A DNA stretch of 64,000 nucleotides from NCBI RefSeq assembly GCF_050624435.1, contig NC_134537.1:128316086-128380085 (forward strand). Reading direction: 5' to 3'. The stretch is from Tenrec ecaudatus. Lineage: Eukaryota > Chordata > Mammalia > Afrosoricida > Tenrecidae. The notes beneath the pieces are model-generated. The model saw nothing but the letters and a program-made list of their open reading frames with translations. It did no database searches and had not been told where the DNA came from. How positions within the stretch are numbered: the stretch's first letter is position 1; each line of letters opens with the position of its first letter. A program made the translations under genes and the position numbers. Positions 11,230 through 21,450 of this stretch are shown one piece after another.

Positions 11230-13436
11230 GTTCAGATAAAAGGGAGGAATATTGCAAGTGAAGATATAGATCAAGAAGCAATATGAAAATATCTTAAATC
11301 ACAGTTCTATTGGGTGTTTATTCTTGGTCAGGCTCAAAGGCCGACTGTAAAAGAGAACTTCAGGATCCTGAAGCTTGCAAACGCAAGCTGCATCTGAAGA
11401 AAGTCCACGAGAACCCCCTGAATTTAAACCCCATCACAAACACAAGCTTTTCATGCTGACACGAATGTCCTGAAACCAGATGAGTTGCACTATAGCATCA
11501 AAGACAGGCATGAAGAAAGCAAAAGGTCATTCGGAAGATGAAAGAGAGAGAAAGGCCCGTGTATGGCATGTCACCTGTGACTGCGACTCTCGCTCTCTGG
11601 TCCCGATCCTAGCGAAACTAACGCGGAAGGAATACACGGAATAAAAGACACGAGTGGCAGATTTCAAAGGGAATTTCAGACGTACAAAGGACATTACAAT
11701 TTAAAGTGGGAATATCTAAATTTAGACAACTTAAAGGGGAAAAAACATTCTACTCACCGCTCAAACAGAAAGAACCGACGGAGAAGAATTCAGCCTCAGG
11801 TTACAATGTTAAAGAAATATAGGGCACGATATTGGGCAACGCAGGAAGCATCAAAGAAGATAGAAGAAATGCACAGGGTCACTGTATTAAAAAGAATTGG
11901 TCATTCAACCATGACAGGAGATAGTGTATGATCAAGAATCAATGGTATTGATGAAGAATTTCAACCTGGATTGAAGATATTGTGGGAAAAATAGGTCCTG
12001 GGAATGAATGAGTTACAACAAAATTGTTTCCACAAACTGATACAGCCCTTTGCACTTGCCTCATTCCACTATTCCAAGAAATGTAGAAGATGGTGACAGA
12101 CCAACTGGAAGAGATACATCTCTGTGCTTACCCCAAAAAAAGATGAGCCAAAGAATGCAGAATGCATCAATATAACACAAAAATAAAATTTTGCTTAAGA
12201 AAATTGAAAGACAGTTTCAGAAGCACATTGAACATTGAAAGGGGACTGGTAGACATTTATGATAGATTCAAAAGAGGATCTAAAATTAAGGAGATCGTCA
12301 TAGATATTAGATGGATCTTGACCGAAAGCAGAGAATGCTACAGATATACTTACCTGTGATTTATTAACTCTGCAAAGGCATTTGACTGCACATATCATAA
12401 CAAATTAGGAATAGCATTGATAAGAATGGGAATTTCAAGATATTGAATTATACTCATGTGAAACCTGTACATAGAGCAAGAGATATTTGTTTAAACAAAT
12501 AAGAGGGTATGGTTTAGTGGTTTAAAATTAAGAGAGGTGTGCATCAGGGTTGTATTCTTTCACCATACTTATTCACTCTGTACACTGAGCTAATAATTCA
12601 AAAAGACATCATATAAAAATAATTTCAGCAAAAGCATTGGAGGGAGAGTCATGAGAAAGCTTCAGTATGTGATACAACCTTACCAGTTGAAAGCAAAGAG
12701 GACTTGAAGCCCTTGCTGATGAAGACCAAAGTCTACAGCCTTCAGAATGGATGCAACCTCAACATACAGAAACCCCCATCCTTAAGATTGGACCAATAAG
12801 CAATGCCAGGATAAAGAGAGAAAATACTGAGGTTGTCGGGGATTTTATTTTACTTGGGTTCACAACCAACACCCAAGAAAGCAGCAATCAGGAAATCAAG
12901 TGATATATTACACTAGGAAAATATGCTGCCAAGGATGTCACTGAAGTATTTAACATTCAAGATGTTACTTCACAGACTAAGGGGAGATTGAGCAGAGCTA
13001 TAGTATTTTCAATCACCTCTATGTATATGAAAGCTGGACCATGAACAAGGAAGACAGAAGAACCAATGCCTTTGAATTATGGTACTCGGAAAGAATATTG
13101 ACCATACTATAGTGGCCTGTCAAAATAACAAATCAATCACCCTTGGAAGACATTTGGCTGGAATGTTTCTTAGAACAGAAGATGGTAAGTCCCATGTATT
13201 CTGATTCTGTTACCAAGGAGAAGCCATCCCTGGAGGAAGACATCATGTTCAGTCAAGCAGAGGATCAGGGAAAGAACAAAGATCTTCAATGCCATGGGTT
13301 GAAATCATGACTGCGACAAAGTGTTGAAATATAGCAGTGGGTTCGTGGATGGCACAGAACAAGAGCAGTGTTTTGTTCTTCTGGACACGGTGTCAGTATT
13401 AGTCAGACAGATCTGATGGCCTGTAAAAGCAGCAGC
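11230..13436 (+). repeat. RTE (BovB-like) LINE, longest copy in the window
   Basis: Translated pieces give reverse-transcriptase motifs in the expected order: AFDCTYHNK at about 12377-12403 (the AFD-V-H-KL block), VHQGCILSPYLFTLY at about 12540-12584 (the QGC-LSP-LF block), then the damaged YADD region near 12665, and AFELWYSER at about 13069-13095 (the AFE-WCWRR block at the ORF2 C-terminus). The tail near 13340-13436 ('gcagtgttttgttctt', 'cagatctgatggcc') matches other RTE 3' ends. Stops and frameshifts rule out activity. A full RTE would be about 3 kb or more, so the copy is 5' truncated. Confidence 0.8.
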
Positions 13437-13520
13437 ACCTTTTACTGATCCACAACTGCTTCGTAGTTTCGGACATACATAGAAGGCAATGAATAAATGC
13501 CATGAATCATTCCCATTGCT

Positions 13521-14185
13521 GTTAGAGGGCATCGAGCCAGCTCTGACTCCTAGCAGTCCGGTGCACAAAACGACATACAACCCAGTCCTGCACCATCCTC
13601 ACAACTGTTGCCATGTTGAGCCCATTGTTGCAGACACTACAGAAACCCATCATGTAAAGGACTTCCTCATTCCCATTGCCCTCTCATACTGCATCAAGCA
13701 TGATGTCCTTCCCCAAGGACTGGCATCTCCTGAAAACATGTCCAAAGTGTGTGAGATGAAGGCTCATCATTTTTGCCTCTAAGGAACATTCTGGACATGC
13801 TTATTCTAAGATGGATTTGTTTGTTCTTTTGGTAGTCCATGGTACGTTCAACGATTTTTGCCAGCATCCTAATTCAAACTCATAGATTCTTCTTTGGTTT
13901 TCCTTATTTAGGGACTGATTCCACATGCATATGAAGTGATTGAAAGTACCTTGGCCAGGGTCAGGTGGACCTTAGTTCTCAAAATAACCTCCATGCTCTT
14001 CAGCACTACAAAGAGGTCTTATGCAGCAGATCTACCCAATTCCACGCATCTGTGATCTCTTGCCGACAGCTTCTAGGAGCATGGATTGTGGATCCAAGCA
14101 AGATGAGATCCTTGACAACTGCAATTCTCTCTAAATTTGCCATGATGTTACCTATTAGCTCACTTGTGGGGCAACTGGAAGAAAT
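13521..14185 (-). repeat. RTE LINE 3' part
   Basis: The plus strand carries the complement of the RTE 3' end in order: 'caccatcctcacaactgttgcc', 'gcatcaagcatgatgtccttccccaagg', 'cctctaaggaacattctgg', 'gtagtccatggtacgttcaacg', 'gcagcagatctacccaattccacgcatctg', 'ggattgtggatccaagcaagatgagatccttgacaact'. It faces the preceding plus-strand RTE tail to tail, about 85 bp apart. Overlapping ORFs (13489-13782, 13965-14192) are antisense shadows. Confidence 0.75.
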
Positions 14186-14329
14186 AAAATGAGATGATAG
14201 TTTTTATTGATTCTAATTATTATGCATTCCTCCTATATAAACTATTGTGAGACACACAAAGGTTATATTAATTTTTAAATGAGTCTTTAAGTTCTCTCTC
14301 CCTAGTGACGGGTTAGCACACTGTCTTGA

Positions 14330-14560
14330 GTTTGCTGTTCTGCCTCAACCGTGTGCCGTGCTACCTGTGGGCCAAGGCAAGCCAGTGGACCTCATTGCTG
14401 TGCTGTGCTGCTTCACGCGGGTATACTGCCCTACCCTGCCCCATCTGCTGCCTGTGGGGCATCCCGCCTTCCAGCCTACCACACCAAGGCTCTGCTGAGA
14501 CCTGCTGCACCAGGCTGCGCTACTGACTCTGCTACACCTCGCCACTGTGGTGAAAAAAAA
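14330..14560. other. GC-rich block ending in an A-run
   Basis: About 220 bp of CTG- and CCTG-rich sequence in an AT-rich setting, followed by 'gaaaaaaaattaagg'. Overlapping short ORFs on both strands are compositional. It may be a fragment of an L1 5' region or another retroposon; I cannot assign a family. Confidence 0.3.
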
Positions 14561-14807
14561 TTAAGGGCAAAAGAAGTGTTTAGAAAGCACTTATAAGTAA
14601 ACAATATATACAATTGCCTCAAATAATGTGAATAACAGGCATGGTAGTAATCATTATTAAAACCATTAGCTGTATTTTCATATTTTCTTTGGTTTTTGTG
14701 TTTGGGTTCTGTAGGCATAGTTTTAACTTAGTGAATGAGCATTGTCAAGATTTTTGCCTTGTGTCTAACATTCATTGTTTTTTAAACAGTGTGTATTCAC
14801 TTAAGTT

Positions 14808-14873
14808 TTTAATCCATGTAAGTGAATATTCCATGTCTTTTTTAATCCATGTAAGTGAATATTCCATGTCTTT
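14808..14873. repeat. 33-bp tandem duplication
   Basis: Two nearly identical adjacent units containing 'aatccatgtaagtgaatatt' start at about 14811 and 14844, a period of 33 bp. The in-frame translation therefore repeats 11 residues, but no coding function is supported. Confidence 0.85.
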
Positions 14874-14989
14874 TAGCCTAATAAGTTTTCCTATATATGA
14901 GTATGCATATTTTGCTTCTCTCACTAGTATTTCAAATTCTTAACCATTGGTTAGATTAGTAATATTATTATTAAAATGTTCAAATTCTA

Positions 14990-15101
14990 ATAATAATAGA
15001 ATTGTTTATATTATTTCTCAAGAAGCTGGCACATCCTTTATCCACATCAGATGCAGCATTGTCAGCTTCTTGAGAAATAATATAAACAATTCTATTATTA
15101 T
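14990..15101. repeat. Perfect 39-bp inverted repeat with 34-nt spacer
   Basis: Positions 14990-15028 and 15063-15101 are exact reverse complements; the spacer is 15029-15062. The arms are AT-rich at the outside and close on 'agaagctg'/'cagcttct'. An RNA of either strand would form a long perfect hairpin. The right arm runs directly into an AT microsatellite. Possible origins are a recent template-switch inversion, a MITE-like fold-back, or a small-RNA hairpin; the sequence alone does not decide. Confidence 0.9.
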
Positions 15102-15165
15102 ATATAGTATATATATGGTATATGTATATATATTGTGTATATATGTATATATATACAAACATATT
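15100..15165. repeat. AT/TATG-rich microsatellite
   Basis: Alternating 'tatatatg', 'tatgtata' and 'tatatatata' runs follow the right arm of the inverted repeat. Confidence 0.8.
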
Positions 15166-15370
15166 TTGAGCTCACATTAATCATAAACTCTAAGAACAGT
15201 GAGGTCTTGTGATGGGTCCCTGCTTGATACCTGTTCTCATGAAGTGATCACTAAAGTTATCAAGTGTGGTAAAGAACACATAGTGCTCTGCTATCAGAAA
15301 AAAATATAGCATTTGGGATATTCAAAAATTGCATTAAAAAAAGAATCCATCTACTAAAAATGTCAAGTAA

Positions 15371-15995
15371 GTCTACATGGAGGGAGCACACTCGCTGATG
15401 TGTTCCTAGGACTGCAAACAATAAAATCCCGGTGTGGAGTAGGGAACCAGTGGAGAGGTCTGGGAGGCTGGCCCCAGCACCATAAATTTAGTGGATTCCT
15501 GCCCCTCCCCCCAAAAGAATTTGTTCCAAAGGACGACATTGACTCTGCAGCTCTGGGAGATGGACATATCTAATCAGAGCACACGGGAGCAGATGAAGGG
15601 GCAGGAGGAGAGAGTGGAGCACAGCCTGGCCCACCAGGCCATGAGGATGATGTTCCTGAGTAGAGCAGCCAGTCCACAGAGAGAACAACATGGCTGGCCC
15701 CACTATGAGAAATGATGCTAATCAGTGGCTAAGGGCGATACAGGGGACAGCACCGGAGACACAGTGTGGGAATTGCACCTGCCCTGATCCCACCACACTG
15801 AGGCAAAGCACTGGGGGAGTGCAGCGGAACAGGAAGGAATGGAGTGGCAAGGTCCCCAGGGAATGCTGACAGTGGACTTTGGGGCCAGGGCGTGGTGCCC
15901 CAACAGACTGGACTGGAAAACGCTCCTAAGGGTCAGCAAACGATCCCTGAACTAACTACAAGTTTTTCTCTTGTGAAAAAAAAAATCCCAATGAG
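15371..15995 (+). repeat. GC-rich retroposon-like block, possibly an L1-derived segment
   Basis: The base composition changes sharply, with many CAGG/CTGG words, and the block ends at an A-run ('gaaaaaaaaaatccc' near 15977). Overlapping ORFs occur on both strands (for example 15491-15715 and 15844-16086), none resembling a known protein. The style is like LINE UTR sequence in afrotherians, but I cannot name the family. Confidence 0.3.
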
Positions 15996-16100
15996 AGGAG
16001 GGGATTCATTCTATTGTAGTTTAAATTATGAGCACCTGTTTTTCAGAAGGCTACAGATGGCAGTGAAAGCCCAAACTGCATTGTAAGGTCTCCACGTGAA

Positions 16101-16300
16101 CTAGGACTCTGGTGATGTAGAAAATAGTCAACGGAATGGTGAGCAATTTGAACCCACCAACTATTCCTCAGGAGAAAGACAAGGCTCTCTACTCTCATCA
16201 AGAGTTACAGTTTCAAAACTCACAGGGGGCAGTTTTGCCCTGTCCTATTGCCTCACTATGAATCGGTATTGACTGTATGGCAGTGAGTGAGTGAGAACGT
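16101..16300 (+). repeat. AfroSINE
   Basis: A diverged head ('ctaggactctggtgatgtag') is followed by 'caatttgaacccaccaac', 'caggagaaagacaaggctctctactctc', 'aagagttacagtttcaaaactcacagggggcagtttt' and the tail 'gactgtatggcagtgagtgagtgag'. Nearly full length. Confidence 0.75.
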
Positions 16301-16674
16301 AATTTCTTCTGAACAAAAACCAGGGATGTAAATAGTCTTGATCAAGAAGGGCCAATCTCGATCAGTGACGGACATAGTGGGTTCTCCAGAGAGAACACCA
16401 TGCTGGGGGGTAGCTTGGGCATGAACTCTGCCCTGACTGAGACCAATATTGTAATAGTCTCTTACATAATGTACATATCCCAATCATGGCCCGAGTCTTG
16501 TTCCAGATGTCCCACCACTAACTATGTTACATTGCTCTGTTGTCAACCATGCTTATGTGGCACTCTGATCTTTCTTGTTCTTTTTAAAGCTACGTACCTC
16601 AGGAAATCCCAGAATGCCATTATGACCTCATGCTAATTGTCTCCCTCATCCAGATGATATGTGGTTGTCTTGTC

Positions 16675-17260
16675 CTTGTTCTAAGACTTTTTTTAAAACA
16701 TTTTATTAGGGGCTCATGCAACTCTTATCACAATCCATACATATACATACATCAATTGTATAAAGCACATCTGTACATTCTTTGCCCTAATCATTTTCTT
16801 TCTTTTTTTTTCTTCTTTTCTTTTTTTACATTTTATTAGGGGCTCCTACAACTCTTATCACAATCATACATATACATACATCAATTGTATAAAGCACATC
16901 CACACATTCCCTGCCCCAATCATTCTCAAAGCATTTGCTCTCCACTTAAGCCCTTTGCATCAGGTCCTCTTTTTTTCCCTCCCTCCCCGCTCCCCCCTCC
17001 CTCACGTGCCCTTGGTAATTTATACATTGTTATTTTGTCATATCTTGCCCTATCCTTTGTCATATCTTGCCCTATCCGGAGTCTCCCTTCCCCCCCTTCT
17101 CTGCCGTCCGTCTCCTAGGGAGGAGGTCACATGTGGATCCTTGTAATCAGTTCCCCCTTTCCAACCCACTCACCCTCCACTCTCCCAGCATCACCCCTCA
17201 CACCCTTGGTCCTGAAGGTATCATCCACCCTGGATTCCCTGTGCACTTGTTCTAAGACTT
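16675..17260 (-). mobile_element. 5'-truncated L1 insertion with two 3' tails and 15-bp TSD
   Basis: A perfect 15-bp direct repeat 'cttgttctaagactt' flanks the insert (16675-16689 and 17246-17260). Read on the minus strand, the L1 3' sequence starts at the 'ggaatccag' position. It runs through the 'gacaacagaaaag'-type UTR region to one complete 3' end (plus-strand 'ttttattaggggctcctacaactc', about 16829), then an A-rich run (16799-16828). A second, about 110-bp copy of only the 3' end follows (16685-16797), with its own A-run. One TSD pair enclosing both tails argues for one event or for nesting within the tail. The cleavage site 'actt/aatc' fits the L1 endonuclease preference. ORFs in it are not genes. 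Confidence 0.8.
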
Positions 17261-18403
17261 AATCAATATTCTCTTTATAAAAATAAATAAGAAGGATTTG
17301 CTATATATTTTTGCCACCTCTCTATTCATAGATTAGGTAAAGTGCAAGTATATTATTACTTACTATAAATGTACTATGTATTTAAGTTATAAACTTATAC
17401 CCGCATTTTCCAACCTTTGAAATAAAAATACCTTAAAATGAATATGGAACTAGATTAATAATATAACTGATATGATATAATTCTCATATAAATCTATTTC
17501 AAAAGAAGAATAAGCAGAGAACAGCAGAGATGCAAATTCTTCATGTTTTCCATCACTGGGCCTCATGTTTGCCATACAGGAGCACTTTGGGGACTGTGGG
17601 TAGTTACATATCCTTGGACCATTAACTGCTGGCCTCCTATCTGATACTGCCAGCAAGAATATTATTTGTACTAATTCAAATAATGAATAATATATGTAGC
17701 TTCTATGGAGAGGAATGATGTTTCCAACAACTGGTTTCATGGCGCCACTGACCACCAATCATCATGAGAATCAGGTACTGCCTGTTTGAATTTTGAGTCC
17801 AAGAATAAGGACGTGTGATCACCAGTACTACCCTTGGGTTATTCGTTTACATACACCTACGAGTATCAGTAGCTTAATGGAATATACCTAATTCATAAAT
17901 GAAAGCCAACAGTAAAAATGTTGCCTTTTCTTAAAGAAACACAATCATATTTTAAGTTTAGTTAATATAAACTGCATCAACAATGTCAGTGTTCTTCTTG
18001 GTTCCTTTTCCTAGGAAATATGCTTGTAAATGTACTTAAAGGTGTGAGAAATTTGAAACCTAACTTATGATCCCTTATGGTCTATATTTCCATCAATTAA
18101 TATAAAATTGTGTCAAACTAAGGCATCCCTATGAAATGGGGATGGTACAGGGGAACAAAGCTCTCAGCAGAGATCTATAGAGATGCGTGGAAGCAAACAT
18201 GGGAAACCCACAGATGAACATGATAGTTTTCACTCTTAAAATCTTCCTTCCATATGAGATCACAAAAGTATGTGTCTGTCTATCAAATTAAATCACTTAC
18301 TAGGTGTTGATCCTATGTGTTTACACCCTGGCCCATACCCAGTAAGAAATATCAAAGCCTGAACATACTACTAGGTCAGCGTTTGGCCCCACACCTAGGA
18401 AGA
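17261..18403. other. Unique AT-rich sequence
   Basis: No gene, RNA or confident repeat is seen in this stretch. Confidence 0.4.
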
Positions 18404-18573
18404 GTGTGTGTGTGAGTATGTGTGTGTGGTATGTGTGCATGTGTGTGTGCATGTGTGTATGTGTGTGGTGTGTGTATGTGTGTGTATGTGTGCTTGTGTG
18501 TGTATGTGTGTGTGTATGCGTGTGTATGTGTGTGTGTATGTGTGTGTGGTGTGTGTGTGTGTGCATGTGTGTA
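18404..18573. repeat. (TG)n microsatellite, interrupted
   Basis: About 170 bp of TG repeats with scattered 'tatg' and 'catg' interruptions. The cysteine/valine- and histidine/threonine-rich ORFs on the two strands are translations of the repeat, not proteins. Confidence 0.95.
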
Positions 18574-19540
18574 TAAGGAGCAGATGGTCTTTATTTGCAT
18601 AAATCTTGTCTTTTCACATGATTCACTTTTATTGCAAATTTATGGTTTTACTCAGGGAAAGAAGAGAGGTAGACTACTTCTGAATGGCGCCCACACTGTC
18701 AATATAAGTGATGTTTTCTGGAAGACCAAAAATTAAAGCTATTAGCAAAAGGACGAATGCATGATAAAAAAAATCTAAGAGAATGGAAGGTTTATTACTT
18801 GCATTTTTGTTGTCAGATGCTAGTAAAAAGTGTAAACCAATCGAAGAAACCAAAGGCTCTCTCAATCTTACCTCAGTTTGGCATTAGGATTTCATTCTAA
18901 TTTCGAGAAACAAGAGCACAGCACACGAGACCACAGAACTATGTGTTTATTTCTCCTGTCAGTAAGAACTGTGTGCCTTCCCTGATTATATTTCAGTCAT
19001 ATGTGGCGAAAGAATGGCAAATAATTCTTCAAAGTTAGAAATAGAAATTTGAAATACAGGAGGAAAGGGAAGCAGTAACTCAGAGAGAGGTAATTGGTGA
19101 AGAGGCTTAAAAAGAGACTGCTGTCAACTTACATTTTAAAAACTAGAGACTAATAATCCCTACAATCAATAGATTATTACTATGGTTTCTAAATGTCCCT
19201 GTAATCTTAGATGAAAGAGTGATCTAAAGACATCTAAACACAACATGGGAGGGGGAGTGTTTGATCAGTTGATGCTACCCATTTTATAGCCCAAATGTAT
19301 CCCCTTGGCCAAGGTTGTATAACACAAGAACCCCTTTTGTTATCAACATTTAAATGCAAACCAATCTCATCTGGCAAATAAAGACCCACTCCTAGCAAGG
19401 AAAACATCGTGAATAATTTGAATGGGATCTTTACTTGGAAACCACTTTCATTGTATTATCAGAAAAACAACTTTAATTTGTTTCCAGCTGTGAGTTGGTG
19501 CAGCATCCCCTAATGGAACCAAAGGGGAAGCCGCAGTCAC
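18574..19540. other. Unique sequence
   Basis: Nothing recognisable beyond short A/T runs. Confidence 0.4.
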
Positions 19541-19545
19541 TTCTT

Positions 19546-19614
<69 letters not shown>
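19541..19614. repeat. (CT)n microsatellite
   Basis: An uninterrupted CT run from 19553 to 19614, preceded by an impure 'ttctttctctccct' lead. The minus-strand ORF with an ER repeat is the translation of this run. Confidence 0.95.
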
Positions 19615-19616
<2 letters not shown>

Positions 19617-20000
19617 CACGTCAGAGTGCCGCTGATGAATCACACCAGTATCGCCGTTGCCTACAGCAGGGAGGCAGCCGCATCCACGGTTAAAAGGCAT
19701 TTTGCAGCAGCATTGAGAACAGCTGCAACCACTCTGCAAATGACAACTATCAGAGAAACAGTACACAAGTATGTCAAGTGAAGATCTGTTTACACCAGCC
19801 GCAAGCCGAAGAGCAATGCCTATGCAGCCAATCTGCGGTGACTATTGGAAGAAACCCGAAGGAGAGGAGAAGACCTTTTAATGAGACACCATGGTGCTTC
19901 CCCTACTCGGGGCCAGATGAGGCAGATTGCTCCTATTCCCAGAATCCCTGTTATCTCCCACTGCTGACTGCACCCCATGTGCTTGGCTGACAGGAGGAAA
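19615..20000. other. CpG-retaining unique block
   Basis: This stretch contains about ten CpGs ('caccacgtcagagtgccgctg', 'gtatcgccgttg', 'gcagccgcatccacggtt', 'ccgcaagccg') and has no repeat signature. It could be a conserved non-coding element or an unrecognised younger insertion. No convincing ORF is present. Confidence 0.35.
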
Positions 20001-20600
20001 TGACAGGTTGAAAACCCACGCCTATTTCAGGCAGTGAGAAATGCCTCATCTTCCTAAACCCAAAACTAGGGTGGAAAATAATCATCCCCTCCAGTTTTCA
20101 TCTTCTCCAGAGAAAGAAGCAGAAAAGTTGAGCAGGTTCTTTTGTATTGTAGCCTCATATACACAGAATAGCTGAGCAATAGCTTCCAATTCCTGCCTGG
20201 TGTCCGACGTGTGTCTGCAACGAGAATCAATCCGCTGTGGACCACAGGTAATTATGACAGCGTAAAAGGGTGGAAAGGGACAGGTCCCCAGGTGCTCATC
20301 ACTCCTTCTGCAGATGATTCAGGAACCAGAAGTCAATCATTTAAATTAAAATTTTTCAGAAAGGGCTGGGAGAACAGATGGACTCATCTGGTCCCTGTGA
20401 CAGGAAGTGGCAATGGTGAGGGAAGCTTGCGGGAACCATCAGGGTAGTGTCGCACAGTATTACAGTGGCAAAGAACACAGGTTCATTAGCTCACCGATGG
20501 GGATACAGGCTTGCTTTGAGAATTGTGATTAATTAAATTAGTAACACACAACCACAATATAATTCAAATATTGTGGAAATATGTAGGGGTGTATTGTGTG
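20001..20600. other. Unique sequence
   Basis: Mixed composition with a 78-codon ORF (20211-20447) of no recognisable family. No repeat assigned. Confidence 0.35.
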
Positions 20601-20795
20601 TGGGAGCCCTGGGGGTGCAGTGGTAAAGTATGAGGCTGTGTTCCCCACTGGCAGCAGTTTGAAACCATCAGCAGTTCCAAGGGAGAAAGAATGGGCTTTC
20701 TACTCCTTTAAGTAGTTACAGACTCAGAAACCCCCAGGGGCCCTATGAACCAGTGCTGACTCGATGGTGTGAGTCTGGGTTTTGGGGGAAGTATT
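20601..20795 (+). repeat. AfroSINE, full length
   Basis: The head 'tgggagccctgggggtgcag' is followed by 'gcagcagtttgaaaccatcagcag', 'gggagaaagaatgggctttctactcc', 'acagactcagaaacccccaggggcc' and the tail 'gctgactcgatggtgtgagtctggg'. Of the tenrec-like subtype. Confidence 0.85.
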
Positions 20796-21292
20796 CTATT
20801 TTGATCGACTTCTCCAAGTTCAAAGATAGAGCTAGCCTGAAAATCCTCAGGAAGTTGGTGGGGCTAGAATCCCCCAAAGTTACATTGCAACAGACATTGC
20901 AAAAACAACAAAAACAAAAGCCAAACCCATAGTGCAGTAGCTAGGTTGCTAGTGGATTGCTTCTGTTTCCTAAATTTTTGAATTTTTGTTAACTGGATGC
21001 ATGCTCTTATAGAAGCAATGTAACTCATGAGTTCAATATGGAATTAGGAAAAAGGGACAAGTTTAGGGAGGACTGGGCAGATAAAACCTACTGTACAAAT
21101 ATGGAAGACTCCTCTATCACCATACCTGAACTATTTTTAAAAGATGCTCATGCATTGCAGGGAAATCACTGCAGTTACCTGCCTTCCATCAGCAGCCAAA
21201 CTAGTCAGATTTGGGCAGTTTGTGATTTCAATTATGAAAGCTTCCCCTTTACTCTTCTTTTTATAAAGATTCCTCTATTCTATTTATGCATT

Positions 21293-21450
21293 CTCACTGC
21301 CACCGAGCCAATGCTGACATAATGACCCCTTATGGGTGACCTAGACCGTACCTGTTTCAGGAGTAGAAAGCCCAGTCTCTCTCCTAAAAAGGAGCTAGTG
21401 ATTTTGAGCTGGCGACCATGCAGATCGCAGCCCGGGGCTCAACCACGACA
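21293..21450 (-). repeat. AfroSINE
   Basis: The plus strand reads as the SINE complement: 'tcactgccaccgagccaatgctgac', 'ggagtagaaagcccagtctctctcc', 'gctagtgattttgagctggcgacc', 'cccggggctc'. Near full length but diverged. Confidence 0.75.

Noticed and set aside
14641..15180. ORFs of 77-100 codons over the tandem duplication and the hairpin
   Set aside because: Their apparent internal repeats come from the DNA duplication and the palindrome read on both strands, not from protein evolution.
18321..18736. ORFs rich in His/Thr or Cys/Val
   Set aside because: They are translations of the TG microsatellite.
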